Shown here piece after piece: positions 1 to 7,369 of a stretch of 7,414 nucleotides of DNA (position 1 is its first letter; every line of letters starts with the position of its first letter). Position numbers and translations under genes: made by a program. This DNA comes from Candidatus Omnitrophota bacterium (GTDB taxonomy: Bacteria; Omnitrophota; Koll11; Gygaellales; JAHJCI01), in the NCBI GenBank assembly GCA_030622705.1, contig JAUXFU010000038.1, positions 1 to 7,414 on the forward strand, in the 5' to 3' direction. The notes below the pieces were generated by a model. The model was given only the letters and a program-made list of their open reading frames with translations. It had not been told where the DNA came from and made no database searches.

Positions 1-87
1 CGCCAGTCCTTTTGCCAACTCAAAATAGCCATAGGTAATTGCCTCATCCAGTATTTTTCTTAATTTATCAAGCTCGCTCAAGGGCAT
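1..87 (-). CDS. Unrecognised small protein, N-terminal part only (3' end outside window)
   Basis: The frame is open for 29 codons from the ATG at 87 to the window edge. The peptide begins MPLSELDKLRKILDEAI and continues with YGYFELAKGLA. It looks helical and amphipathic, with no membrane segment or motif I can assign. A loose resemblance to the short helical hairpins of Spo0E-like phosphatases is too weak to name it. An AAGGAG Shine-Dalgarno sequence (89-94) lies in the 22-bp gap after the EF-G fusion stop, so the gene is probably co-transcribed with it. That site is only 1 nt from the ATG. The TTG at codon 3 (79-81) would have 7-nt spacing and may be the real start. That a gene begins here is fairly secure; its function is unknown. 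Confidence 0.6.
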   Translation of the reverse strand, partial: MPLSELDKLRKILDEAITYGYFELAKGLA

Positions 88-109
88 ACTCCTTCTAAAG
101 TCCGCGGAA

Positions 110-3100
110 TCAGGATGTTTTATCTTGTTTTCTCTGCCTGACCTCTTCAATAAGCCCTGCCGTAATCTCATTGGGCACCTGCTCGTATTTTTTAAACTCC
201 ATAATCGCGCTTGCGCGGCCGCTACTTAATGAACGAAATATCGTAGCATAACCAAACATTTCAGCCAGAGGGGCTTGTGCAGAAATAATCTTCTGGTCAC
301 TCTTTGTTTCCATCCCCAGAATCTTGCCTCTTTTTGAACAAATATACCCAACAATGGTATTTACATACTTCTCGGGCGTAGTAACCTCAAGCTCCGTATA
401 TGGCTCAAGCAATATAGGCTCTGCCTGCATAAACACCTGTTTAAAGCACCCGATGGCCGCAAGCTTAAAAGCCAATTCGGAAGAATCTACATCGTGGAAT
501 GAACCATCAACCAGAGTTACTCCTATATCTACAACAGGATAACCGGCATAGACTCCCCTATGCATTATCTCAATAATACCCTTCTTTACCGCCGGGATGT
601 ATGATTTAGGAATAGCCCCGCCTTTTATGCTGTCTGTAAATTCAAAATCCTTTCCGCGCTCAAGCGGAAACACCTCAAAAACAACGTGACCATATTGACC
701 CCTGCCTCCTGACTGCTTTACATGTTTATACTCTCCGGTTGCTAATTTCAAAATTGTTTCCTTATAGGCCACCCTTGGCTGCCCTACCGTCACATCCGCA
801 CCAAATTCTACTTTTAACCTGTCTACGATAATTTGCAGGTGCAACTCCCCCATGCCGGAAAGAATATTTTCCCCTGTTTCCTCGTTTCTTTTAACGACGA
901 ATGTAGGATCTTCTTCCGTAAGCCGCCCTAACCCCTTGCCCAATTTATCCTGGTCAGATCTGCTCTTAGGCACAACGCTTAACGAAACCACCGGAACAGA
1001 AAATTGCATCGCCTCAAGCAATATAGGATTTTCGGGATCACATATTGTATCTCCGGTTACCGTGCGAGACAGGCCGATTACAGCCACTATTTCACCGGCG
1101 CAGGCATATCTGTGTATTTCCCTCTGGTTAGCATGCATCTGCAAAATTTTACCGACTCTCTCTTTCTTGTCCTTCCTAACGTTAAGAACATATGAACCTG
1201 ACTGAAGCACTCCGGAATAAACCCTAACATATACAAGCTTGCCCATATGAGGATCGGATTGAATTTTAAACGCAAGCCCGACAAAAGGCTCATCAACATT
1301 CGCCTTTTTTTCAATAGTTTTTTCGGAATCTTGCGGATCCAAACCCTTAACCAGTGACAAATCCAAAGGCGAAGGAAGATATAGCGTTATTGCGTCAAGT
1401 AAATTCTGTATACATTTATTCTTAAAGGCAGAGCCGCATAATATAGGCACTATTGAATTAGCCAGGGTTGCTTTACGAATAGCATTTCTCAACTCATCGA
1501 GCGTTATAGAATCCGGAGACTCTAAGAACTTCTTCATTAACTCTTCGTCCTGCATCGTAACCTTCTCAATCATTATCTGGCGGTATTTTACGGCGGTTTC
1601 TTTGTATTCCTGCGGTATCTCCTCCATGGTAAAATCTTTCCCTGTCTGGTCATCATAGAGATAAGCCTTCATCTGCGTAAGGTCAATGAGGCCTCGGAAA
1701 TCACTCTCCGCACCTACCGGTATCGCCAGAGGAACAACAACCGCTTTAAGTTTCTCTTCGATATCCTTAATCACTGCAAAAAAATCGGCGCCAACGCGAT
1801 CCATCTTATTCACAAATGCTATTTTAGGAACATTGTATTTGTTGGACTGACGCCATACTGTCTCTGACTGGGGCTCCACACCCCCCACGGCACAGAACAC
1901 AGCAACTGCTCCGTCAAGCACGCGCAGGCTTCGTTCAACCTCTACCGTAAAATCAACATGCCCGGGAGTATCAATAATATTTATCCTGTTTCCCTTCCAG
2001 TAGCATGTTGTGGCGGCGGAGGTAATAGTAATACCCCTCTGCTGCTCCTGCGGCATCCAGTCCATCTGGGCTTTGCCGTCATGAACCTCGCCGATTTTAT
2101 GAGATTTCCCCGTATAATATAATATCCTTTCCGTAACAGTAGTCTTACCGGCATCAATATGCGCCATAATTCCGATATTCCTTAACTTCTCTAAATCTAT
2201 CTCAACGGAAATCTTTTGTTCTTTTTCATGCCTTTTTTCTGCCGCTTCTTCCCCGGGCTGCAGCTCTTTCACTGTTTCTGTTTCAATGCCCCCTTGTTTA
2301 AGGCTGCTGTCCTGAGGCTCTTTTTCAGTAGGTTGTTGCTGCGCGCAAACCGCGTCTGGCTCCTCGGCCTTTACGGACAATTCACCCGCGCCGGCAGGCG
2401 CTGCTGCCTCTTCAACTTTTGCTACTTTAGCCTCAACAACTCTCTCTTCAACAACCCCTGCATCCTCGGCTTCTTCGCATGGCAGCTCTTCAACACTCTG
2501 CGCTTTGCCCGCCGGCTCCATTTCTTCCCCGCCGGGCTGATTCGTAACCGGCTTTTCCAACGCCTGCTGAATAGAGATTCCCTTTAATTGACTTCTTTCA
2601 TTCAGGAGCCTGTCTACCTTCTCGCCCTTTGCTTCCAGCTCCTTCTCTAATGCGGAATACTCCTCCATTAACTTATTAAAATCATTCTTAGACACCCACT
2701 CGCTGGCTTCCTGCTGCTTTGTCAAGTCGGTAATAGTTTTATGCTGCTGCCTGTTTTCTTTGATCTGCCTTTCGATTTGATGTTTTGTCCGCTTATTCTC
2801 TTCCGAGAGCCTTTCATTCTCTTGACCCACAGACTTAAATCTTTCTTCTGCCTCTCTAAGCCTTACGTTTAACTTCACATTTTTTGAAAACTCTTCTGTC
2901 AAGTCCTTTTCTTTCTTTAGAAAGGCACTCTTTAATTCTGCTTTTTCCTTCTGAGCTTTTTCTAACTCAGCCTGCTGATTGCCATGCCAATCCCTTAATT
3001 TAGAGGCCTCTTGTTGTGCCTGAGATACGCTCTTGTTTAATATCCCTGACTCCCTCTGCATATTGAGATACTCTGCTTTTACTTTTGCAAGCTCTGTCTT

Positions 3101-3283
3101 CAAAACACCCAATTCCTGCGTAAGGCTTAACTTCTCTTTGTTATAAACCTCTTGGGCCTGGCTTATGGCCTGAGCAGCCTTTTGCGTTTTATCCGGTTTG
3201 GGCTCAGGCTCACCTGAAGAAAACAAAATATATATAGCCCAGATAATTACCCCTGAAACCAGTATTGTAAATGCCAAAACCAT
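110..3283 (-). CDS. Membrane-anchored coiled-coil protein fused to complete elongation factor G
   Basis: One open frame of 1057 codons. Residues 2-21 form a hydrophobic transmembrane segment ([20 protein letters not shown]). Residues about 33-232 are Lys/Glu/Gln-rich coiled coil. Residues 235-362 are an acidic Ala/Pro/Glu/Val linker without predicted fold. Residues 363-1057 (about 695, the normal family length) are EF-G, the GTPase that drives tRNA-mRNA translocation. Seen motifs are P-loop AHIDAGKT 374-381, G2 RGITIT 416-421, DTPGH 438-442, NKMD 492-495 and G5 CGSAFKNK. Domain III has GMGELHLQI, and domain IV has [11 protein letters not shown] and HDVDSSE with the conserved tip histidine H930. 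Domain V ends with [10 protein letters not shown]. All five domains look intact, so GTPase and ribosome binding should be retained. The start at 3283 has AGGAGG 4 nt upstream; a longer frame to 3418 overlaps the nuclease gene and lacks such a site. Cytoplasmic EF-G implies N-out/C-in topology. No ribosomal operon neighbours are present. A one-base error at 2222-2226 could mimic the fusion (see findings). Confidence 0.88.
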   Translation of the reverse strand: MVLAFTILVSGVIIWAIYILFSSGEPEPKPDKTQKAAQAISQAQEVYNKEKLSLTQELGVLKTELAKVKAEYLNMQRESGILNKSVSQAQQEASKLRDWHGNQQAELEKAQKEKAELKSAFLKKEKDLTEEFSKNVKLNVRLREAEERFKSVGQENERLSEENKRTKHQIERQIKENRQQHKTITDLTKQQEASEWVSKNDFNKLMEEYSALEKELEAKGEKVDRLLNERSQLKGISIQQALEKPVTNQPGGEEMEPAGKAQSVEELPCEEAEDAGVVEERVVEAKVAKVEEAAAPAGAGELSVKAEEPDAVCAQQQPTEKEPQDSSLKQGGIETETVKELQPGEEAAEKRHEKEQKISVEIDLEKLRNIGIMAHIDAGKTTVTERILYYTGKSHKIGEVHDGKAQMDWMPQEQQRGITITSAATTCYWKGNRINIIDTPGHVDFTVEVERSLRVLDGAVAVFCAVGGVEPQSETVWRQSNKYNVPKIAFVNKMDRVGADFFAVIKDIEEKLKAVVVPLAIPVGAESDFRGLIDLTQMKAYLYDDQTGKDFTMEEIPQEYKETAVKYRQIMIEKVTMQDEELMKKFLESPDSITLDELRNAIRKATLANSIVPILCGSAFKNKCIQNLLDAITLYLPSPLDLSLVKGLDPQDSEKTIEKKANVDEPFVGLAFKIQSDPHMGKLVYVRVYSGVLQSGSYVLNVRKDKKERVGKILQMHANQREIHRYACAGEIVAVIGLSRTVTGDTICDPENPILLEAMQFSVPVVSLSVVPKSRSDQDKLGKGLGRLTEEDPTFVVKRNEETGENILSGMGELHLQIIVDRLKVEFGADVTVGQPRVAYKETILKLATGEYKHVKQSGGRGQYGHVVFEVFPLERGKDFEFTDSIKGGAIPKSYIPAVKKGIIEIMHRGVYAGYPVVDIGVTLVDGSFHDVDSSELAFKLAAIGCFKQVFMQAEPILLEPYTELEVTTPEKYVNTIVGYICSKRGKILGMETKSDQKIISAQAPLAEMFGYATIFRSLSSGRASAIMEFKKYEQVPNEITAGLIEEVRQRKQDKTS

Positions 3284-3287
3284 ATAT

Positions 3288-3293
3288 CCTCCT
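3288..3293 (-). promoter_or_regulatory. Ribosome binding site AGGAGG fixing the start of the EF-G fusion
   Basis: A perfect AGGAGG reads on the minus strand 4 nt before the ATG at 3281-3283. It selects the start that begins directly with the transmembrane segment. It argues against the 45-residue longer reading from 3418, which would overlap the upstream nuclease gene by 68 bp. The rest of the 67-bp gap (3284-3350) is AT-rich, but I see no convincing -35/-10 pair or terminator. Read-through from the nuclease gene is therefore likely. Confidence 0.8.
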
Positions 3294-3350
3294 GTAATTG
3301 CTTCAACCAATTGTATTACATTTTTATCAAATTGAAAAGGTTTGTTTTCC

Positions 3351-6242
3351 CTACCTTTTACACAAAGCAGAAAACGGACACCACGAACAATATTGTTCGT
3401 TGGAATCATCACGTACAAAGTTAAAATCCGAAGAGATAATCTCAGAGATAATCTTTCTTGCCGCCCTCATGCACACCTCGAGTAACTCTTTAAAGTTAAC
3501 ACCGCCAAACAAAAATTCCTCTCTCATCTCCCGCAGGGAATAAAAACTTGCCTTAAGCCTAGGATATGATATTAATCCGGATTCAGAAACAAGATAAACA
3601 TAAAGGGGTAATTGAAATGAACCGAGAGCGCTTCTTATCTCCTGCCGGCTGCCAAGACACCCCTCGCTGAAGCTTTTCTTCGGCAGGCTGTATCTTCCGG
3701 TTTTATAGTCTACAATTACAATGCGCCTTTCTCCGTTAAGCATACGCTCATCCACGCGGTCAATTGTACCTCTTAAATATACTGAACCGCATTCGGTATC
3801 AATGCTTATCCTGTTGAGCCCAATAGGCAGCTGCTGTTCTAAATAAAGTATCTTTATTCTTTCTTGTCTCTTGGCTTCCCGGTTAAAAAAAACATTTAGT
3901 TTATAATCAATTATTCTGCTCAATAAGAATCGTTCACCTGTCTGCTGAGGAAAGAATTCTTCTAATTTTTTCTGTTTGAGTTCGAATAAATATTTATACG
4001 CCGCGTCGTTTAACTTAACCGGCTTATTTAAAAACAGGGAATAAAAATCCCGTAAAAGGCTATGCAGAAAATTCCCAATATCAGACGCCTCAAATTCTTC
4101 AAGAATCTGTTCTTTCTCCTTTAATCCCAGACAATACCGAAAATAAAACTGAGCCGGGCAGTTTAAATAGGTATCCAGGCTGGTAGGTGAAAATATAATT
4201 TTCTTAAGTATCCTGAGAACCTCGGGGGTTTTTCTCAAGCAAAACTTTTCCTTAATCACAGCAGCCTTAAATTCAATATGCCTGATCTCTTCTGGATCAT
4301 GCAACCTCCCGCTTGCTTTCTCCTGCTGCCAGATTGCCTCTTCAATGAATCTTGAACGGGATTCTCTGTCCCCAGAAGACGCCTCATAGATTAAAAATAC
4401 TTTTTTTGCTGAAGATGTCAGTCTTCGAAAATGATACCGTATAATTTCTTCCCTTTTATGATAATGCGGTAAGCCTAAACCAGACAATACCCCTTCGGGG
4501 ATAAGCGATTCCCCCTTGTCTATCCGGGGCAAAATCCCCTCGTTGATGTCCAGGATGAGCACATTATTGAATTGAAGATTCCGCGTCTCAAGCAATCCTA
4601 AAATCTGCAGTCCGCGCACAGGTGTCCCCGTAAAAGGAATTTTCTCAAAAAGAAGCCTTAGTTTAAACAAGCTAAAGAAAGCAGCCTTCTTAATCGGCTC
4701 ATCTTTCAACAAAGACTCCCTTAGCTCCTCCAGCACAACCAAAATACGGCTAATTGCCTCACCGGCAAAGACATCAGAGGAAACCCTGCTTTTCTCTAAA
4801 ACAAAATAAACAACTCCTTCAACAGCCTGTACAAAATCAAGAAGGGTTAAGCAGTTATCAAAAGCGTACAGAAATTTTTGATGAATTACTCTTAATTGAT
4901 CTCTTAAGCCTGCCGGTTCAATCTGAACAATGCCTGAATTACGGATCAAGCCGGCTGTAATCTGAAAAAGGAGATGATTCTCTTCGATCTCCTCCGGAGC
5001 GATAAACGCCTTCCTCCCCGAACCTGCCGCCTTATCTATCCCCAGTAAGGATTCTTCAATCTTATGAATCAAGATACGCGTCATATCCGGGGTAAATCCG
5101 TCATCGCCAATATTTTTTATAAAGGGGTGCATAATTACCTTTAGGTAATCCCTGGTGTAAAATCTGCCATCGAGTCTTTTTCTTTCCTGCGCCTGTATAA
5201 GCGTATCAATTAGCGCATAGATTGGCGTACGCCTCAAGGGATAACCTAAAGAAATATTATAATCCGTTAAATTAGAAGGTAAGGCATAGTAGAGAAGAGG
5301 CATCAAGGCTCCGGCTTGCGGCAGGACTATACAGGTGTCGCTTAAATCCTTAAGGCTCATTAGAATCTGCCTTACTGCCTCCATTTGTGAATGGGTATCA
5401 AAACCTTCGTAAATCCGGACTTGCGGACAAGAGACGGCTAACTCAATTTTCTCCGGAAGGAAGGCAAAAAATCTTTCTAATTCCTCAAATATCGACCATG
5501 TATCTGCGTCCCTCTGCCAGAAAAGAACGGCCAATTTCCTGCCGAGCAAATGCTTAATAATCCTTTTTTCGCAGGCATTAAGGGCAAAAAAACCGGCAAA
5601 ATATACCTGCCTGAATTCTGTCAGCGAAATCCTGTCTATTGACTGAGCCGCTTTATAATAATTAAAACCTGTGGTAGTAAGTTTATCCTTCTCTAGAGAC
5701 CTGTGAAATTCCTTACGCATCTGATTGATATTCTCAAGCAGTTGGTTAATATAATCAGGCAAGGGCAAACCAATCTGCGCATTCTCCTGAAGATTCAATA
5801 ACTGCTTCTCTGAAACCATCTCCTTATCCAGCTCCTCTAAGAACTGAAAAATCCTTCTTGCCCACAAAAAGAAGTATTCGAATTCCAATTGTTTCTGCCA
5901 CTCAAGATGGCTCAACTTCAAATTCTGAATAATCTTATAAATCAGAAAACAGGAATCAAGCAGGCTAATCGGATGGCAGCTTCCTCCTTCCTGGCGAGGC
6001 TGCGCGGGCTTCTCAGCCAGATATTGAATAAACTCTTCGATAGAAAAGATTTGAGGGGGGAAAAAGGCTTTCTCTGTCCGGCTGGCTAAAGCCTTTCTTA
6101 GATAAAACTGCGGCCGCTTACCCGGAAAAACAACCGCCACAGAAGAAAGATCAACCGTATTGCCCTTATTTTCCTTTAGAAGAAAATCGGCCAGGTAATC
6201 AATAATATCGACATCAAAACCAACAGTATATATCTTGCTCAT
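3351..6242 (-). CDS. AddB-like PD-(D/E)XK nuclease with degenerate helicase domain
   Basis: 963 residues resembling AddB, the partner of AddA in double-strand-break end resection; AddB is usually about 1150. The N-terminal half is a superfamily I helicase relic. Where AddB has a Walker A P-loop near the N-terminus, this protein has [10 protein letters not shown] (5-14), followed by [18 protein letters not shown] (35-52), so ATP binding is unlikely. Residues about 545-640 keep the C-terminal helicase-like block (GLLETR 549-554, NEGILP 567-572, SRSRF). The C-terminal nuclease has [12 protein letters not shown]727, GTID with D828, VDYKTG with D845 and K847, and QLPLY 877-881, matching the RecB catalytic set. 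C695 plus C952-x2-C955-x5-C961 reproduce the AddB 4Fe-4S staple spacing. The start at 6242 is chosen because its ATG overlaps the TAA of the upstream gene (TAATG), implying translational coupling; the longer frame to 6302 has no support. No AddA-like helicase gene is visible. Alternative: a stand-alone nuclease of the same superfamily. Confidence 0.88.
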   Translation of the reverse strand: MSKIYTVGFDVDIIDYLADFLLKENKGNTVDLSSVAVVFPGKRPQFYLRKALASRTEKAFFPPQIFSIEEFIQYLAEKPAQPRQEGGSCHPISLLDSCFLIYKIIQNLKLSHLEWQKQLEFEYFFLWARRIFQFLEELDKEMVSEKQLLNLQENAQIGLPLPDYINQLLENINQMRKEFHRSLEKDKLTTTGFNYYKAAQSIDRISLTEFRQVYFAGFFALNACEKRIIKHLLGRKLAVLFWQRDADTWSIFEELERFFAFLPEKIELAVSCPQVRIYEGFDTHSQMEAVRQILMSLKDLSDTCIVLPQAGALMPLLYYALPSNLTDYNISLGYPLRRTPIYALIDTLIQAQERKRLDGRFYTRDYLKVIMHPFIKNIGDDGFTPDMTRILIHKIEESLLGIDKAAGSGRKAFIAPEEIEENHLLFQITAGLIRNSGIVQIEPAGLRDQLRVIHQKFLYAFDNCLTLLDFVQAVEGVVYFVLEKSRVSSDVFAGEAISRILVVLEELRESLLKDEPIKKAAFFSLFKLRLLFEKIPFTGTPVRGLQILGLLETRNLQFNNVLILDINEGILPRIDKGESLIPEGVLSGLGLPHYHKREEIIRYHFRRLTSSAKKVFLIYEASSGDRESRSRFIEEAIWQQEKASGRLHDPEEIRHIEFKAAVIKEKFCLRKTPEVLRILKKIIFSPTSLDTYLNCPAQFYFRYCLGLKEKEQILEEFEASDIGNFLHSLLRDFYSLFLNKPVKLNDAAYKYLFELKQKKLEEFFPQQTGERFLLSRIIDYKLNVFFNREAKRQERIKILYLEQQLPIGLNRISIDTECGSVYLRGTIDRVDERMLNGERRIVIVDYKTGRYSLPKKSFSEGCLGSRQEIRSALGSFQLPLYVYLVSESGLISYPRLKASFYSLREMREEFLFGGVNFKELLEVCMRAARKIISEIISSDFNFVRDDSNEQYCSWCPFSALCKR

Positions 6243-6469
6243 TACATAAATACCCATAAAACAAAGGCAATCAGAATAAAACAAATCGTAATAACCACCC
6301 ATATATTTTTCTTAGGCCGGGAAACCGCCTCGCCGCAATAGAGACAAAACAAGCTATCAGCGGCAATTAGCCTTGAGCAAACAGGACACTGTTTCATCCT
6401 GGGATTTTGCTCCTCAGGCAATTCCTCCTCGGTTGTAAATTCAAAATAATCGTAATTATCAGGGCTCAT
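6242..6469 (-). CDS. Small zinc-ribbon protein with C-terminal membrane anchor
   Basis: 75 residues in three parts. An acidic N-terminus (1-24) contains EEELPEEQ. A zinc ribbon follows with C28-x2-C31, ten residues, then C42-x2-C45 (KQCPVCSRLI and FCLYCGEAV). A hydrophobic helix at 56-74 ends the chain. The basic RPKK (51-54) just before the helix predicts that the ribbon faces the cytoplasm, as in a tail-anchored protein. Four cysteines in this layout normally bind one zinc ion; the partner cannot be told from sequence. The TAA overlaps the ATG of the AddB-like gene by one base, so the two are co-translated. Only a weak Shine-Dalgarno (GAGA) precedes the ATG. Such small zinc-ribbon membrane proteins are widespread and mostly uncharacterised. 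Confidence 0.8.
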   Translation of the reverse strand: MSPDNYDYFEFTTEEELPEEQNPRMKQCPVCSRLIAADSLFCLYCGEAVSRPKKNIWVVITICFILIAFVLWVFM

Positions 6470-6488
6470 CAGTCTCTAATCGGTTTAA

Positions 6489-6518
6489 TCAATACGCGCT
6501 TTTTGCGCTGTCTGTCAA
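6489..6518 (-). promoter_or_regulatory. Candidate sigma70-type promoter for the Zn-ribbon/nuclease/EF-G unit
   Basis: On the minus strand a perfect TTGACA (6513-6518) is followed after 18 bp by TATTGA (6489-6494). This places a start near 6482, about 13 nt before the ATG at 6469. The -35 is ideal and the -10 poor (3 of 6). The spacer contains the inverted repeat GCGC-AAAAA-GCGC (6496-6508), which could be an operator or simply chance. It lies in the 122-bp gap after the YjbQ-family gene, the largest gap in the minus-strand gene row. Confidence 0.35.
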
Positions 6519-6560
6519 ATTCTCTATTTGCGTCACACAATCATGCAAAAATAAAAACTT

Positions 6561-6579
6561 ACCTGTAATTACACCTGTA
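6561..6579. repeat. Short direct repeat around a 10-bp palindrome
   Basis: ACCTGTA occurs twice on the plus strand (6561-6567 and 6573-6579), and the perfect palindrome TGTAATTACA (6564-6573) bridges the two copies. It sits 13 bp downstream of the YjbQ-family stop. Minus-strand reading then continues into T-rich sequence (6545-6558). This could be an operator-like site or a weak transcription end, but the stem is AT-rich and short, so I do not call a terminator. Confidence 0.3.
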
Positions 6580-6591
6580 TTTAACAGCGCA

Positions 6592-7014
6592 CTACTGCCC
6601 CATAAACTGCACAACTATCTTCCTCTGGCGCGGCTTTGTATCAAACTCGGCTAATACAATCTGCTGCCAGGTTCCTAGAATAAGCCGGCCGAGATTAAAT
6701 GGAATTACCAAAGACGGCCCCTGCAAAGCGGCGCGTAAATGGCTGAAGCCGTTTGCATCGCCCCAGGTTTCATCATGCGCATAGGATTTAGCGCGAGGAG
6801 CAAGCTGTTCGTATAACTCCTTGATGTCTGAAATCAAGCCCGGATCGTACTCAAAACTGGTTATCGCTGCGGTTGAACCAACCACAAATACCGTCACTGC
6901 TCCCTCCTGAAGCCTGGCCTTCTCCAGGGCATCCTGAATACCGGTAGTAATATTTATTAAATCCCCTGCCCCCTTTGTTCTTAAATTTAACTGCCCGGTG
7001 ATAACCTTCATCAT
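6592..7014 (-). CDS. yjbQ: YjbQ / UPF0047 family protein
   Basis: 140 residues, the full family length. The conserved core is clear: GSTAAITSFE (46-55), H80, WGDANGFSHLRAALQGPS (84-101) with D86, N88 and H92, then GRLILGTWQQIVLAEFD (109-125) and PRQRKIVVQ. These histidines and acidic residues cluster in the family's putative metal/active site. Members are small cytoplasmic beta-rich trimers. E. coli YjbQ has been reported to show weak thiamine-phosphate synthase activity, so the name 'secondary thiamine-phosphate synthase' is common, but the physiological role is unsettled. Two ATGs in tandem (7012-7014 and 7009-7011) follow a G-rich ribosome site (GGGAGG then a G run, 7018-7028); the first is used here. 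The gene lies 47 bp after the DUF167 gene, probably in one transcript. The family assignment is secure and the function is not. Confidence 0.93.
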   Translation of the reverse strand: MMKVITGQLNLRTKGAGDLINITTGIQDALEKARLQEGAVTVFVVGSTAAITSFEYDPGLISDIKELYEQLAPRAKSYAHDETWGDANGFSHLRAALQGPSLVIPFNLGRLILGTWQQIVLAEFDTKPRQRKIVVQFMGQ

Positions 7015-7061
7015 TATCCCCCCCTCCCGCCATTAATGCTCATTCTCCAAGCCCCAATCTC

Positions 7062-7286
7062 CTAATGACCTCTGATTTCAAATGTTTTCTGCCTGGAGCT
7101 TCGGCCTTTTAGCAATTCAACGCAAGTTTTGGCAATGCCAAAATATTCAGCCAAAACCTCTATTACAGCCTGATTAGCCCTGCCCTTTTCTGGCTTTGCC
7201 TTAACCCGAACCGTAAATTTATCCTCGCCGGTTCTCTCAATTCCATTCGCTATGGCATTTGGTTTGACCAAAACATAAATCTTCAT
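7062..7286 (-). CDS. DUF167 / YggU (UPF0235) family protein
   Basis: 74 residues covering the whole family domain. It starts MKIYVLVKPNA, has the beta-strand FTVRVKA (24-30), the hallmark KPEKGRANQAVIEVLAEYFG (31-50) and the closing LLKGRSSRQKTFEI (58-71). The Gly-x-Ala-Asn motif and the 'G.SSR.K' strand are diagnostic. Members are small alpha/beta proteins of unknown function. The start at 7286 fits the family N-terminus; an upstream TTG at 7358 would add 24 residues unlike the family. No Shine-Dalgarno precedes 7286. Instead a good extended -10 element ends 7 nt before the ATG, suggesting a leaderless or nearly leaderless transcript. The YjbQ-family gene follows after 47 bp. Confidence 0.9.
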   Translation of the reverse strand: MKIYVLVKPNAIANGIERTGEDKFTVRVKAKPEKGRANQAVIEVLAEYFGIAKTCVELLKGRSSRQKTFEIRGH

Positions 7287-7293
7287 ATATACA

Positions 7294-7323
7294 AGTATAG
7301 CAGGGAATTTGTTCGCGGTACAA
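7294..7323 (-). promoter_or_regulatory. Candidate extended -10 promoter of the DUF167-yjbQ unit
   Basis: Minus-strand TGC-TATACT is an extended -10 (hexamer 7294-7299, five of six consensus bases). TTGTAC (7318-7323) lies 18 bp upstream as a weak -35. A start about 7 nt downstream of the -10 would fall at or next to the A of the ATG at 7286, which agrees with the lack of a ribosome site there. It lies in the 83-bp divergent gap between the DUF167 gene and the plus-strand ORF at 7370. Confidence 0.5.
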
Positions 7324-7369
7324 TTAGAAGTTCTTTTAACAGCTTTATTTTTACGCAAGAGTATACAGA

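Noticed and set aside
2231..2240. Programmed -1 frameshift at the A6 run near the fusion junction
   Set aside because: The run is not in the register of a classical X XXY YYZ slippery heptamer relative to the coding frame, and no downstream stem-loop is evident. The main frame already reads into EF-G.
2216..2587. Plus-strand 123-codon frame opposite the acidic linker
   Set aside because: It is a shadow of the low-complexity linker: Phe/Leu/Arg-rich, no ribosome site, and opposite a well-supported gene.
3284..3418. Longer start of the EF-G fusion at 3418, adding 45 residues
   Set aside because: It would overlap the nuclease gene by 68 bp and lacks a ribosome site, whereas AGGAGG sits 4 nt before the ATG at 3283, directly ahead of the membrane segment.
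6243..6302. Longer start of the AddB-like gene at 6302
   Set aside because: The TAATG overlap with the zinc-ribbon gene gives a natural coupled start at 6242; the extra 20 residues lie wholly over that gene in another frame.
6469..6540. Minus-strand 23-codon frame from a TTG (MCDANREFDRQRKK...), ending in TGATG at the Zn-ribbon start
   Set aside because: It has a rare start codon, no ribosome site, and overlaps the candidate promoter; probably chance.
6545..6590. Rho-independent terminator after the YjbQ-family gene
   Set aside because: A T-rich tract is present, but the preceding inverted repeats are short and AT-rich, with no stable GC stem.
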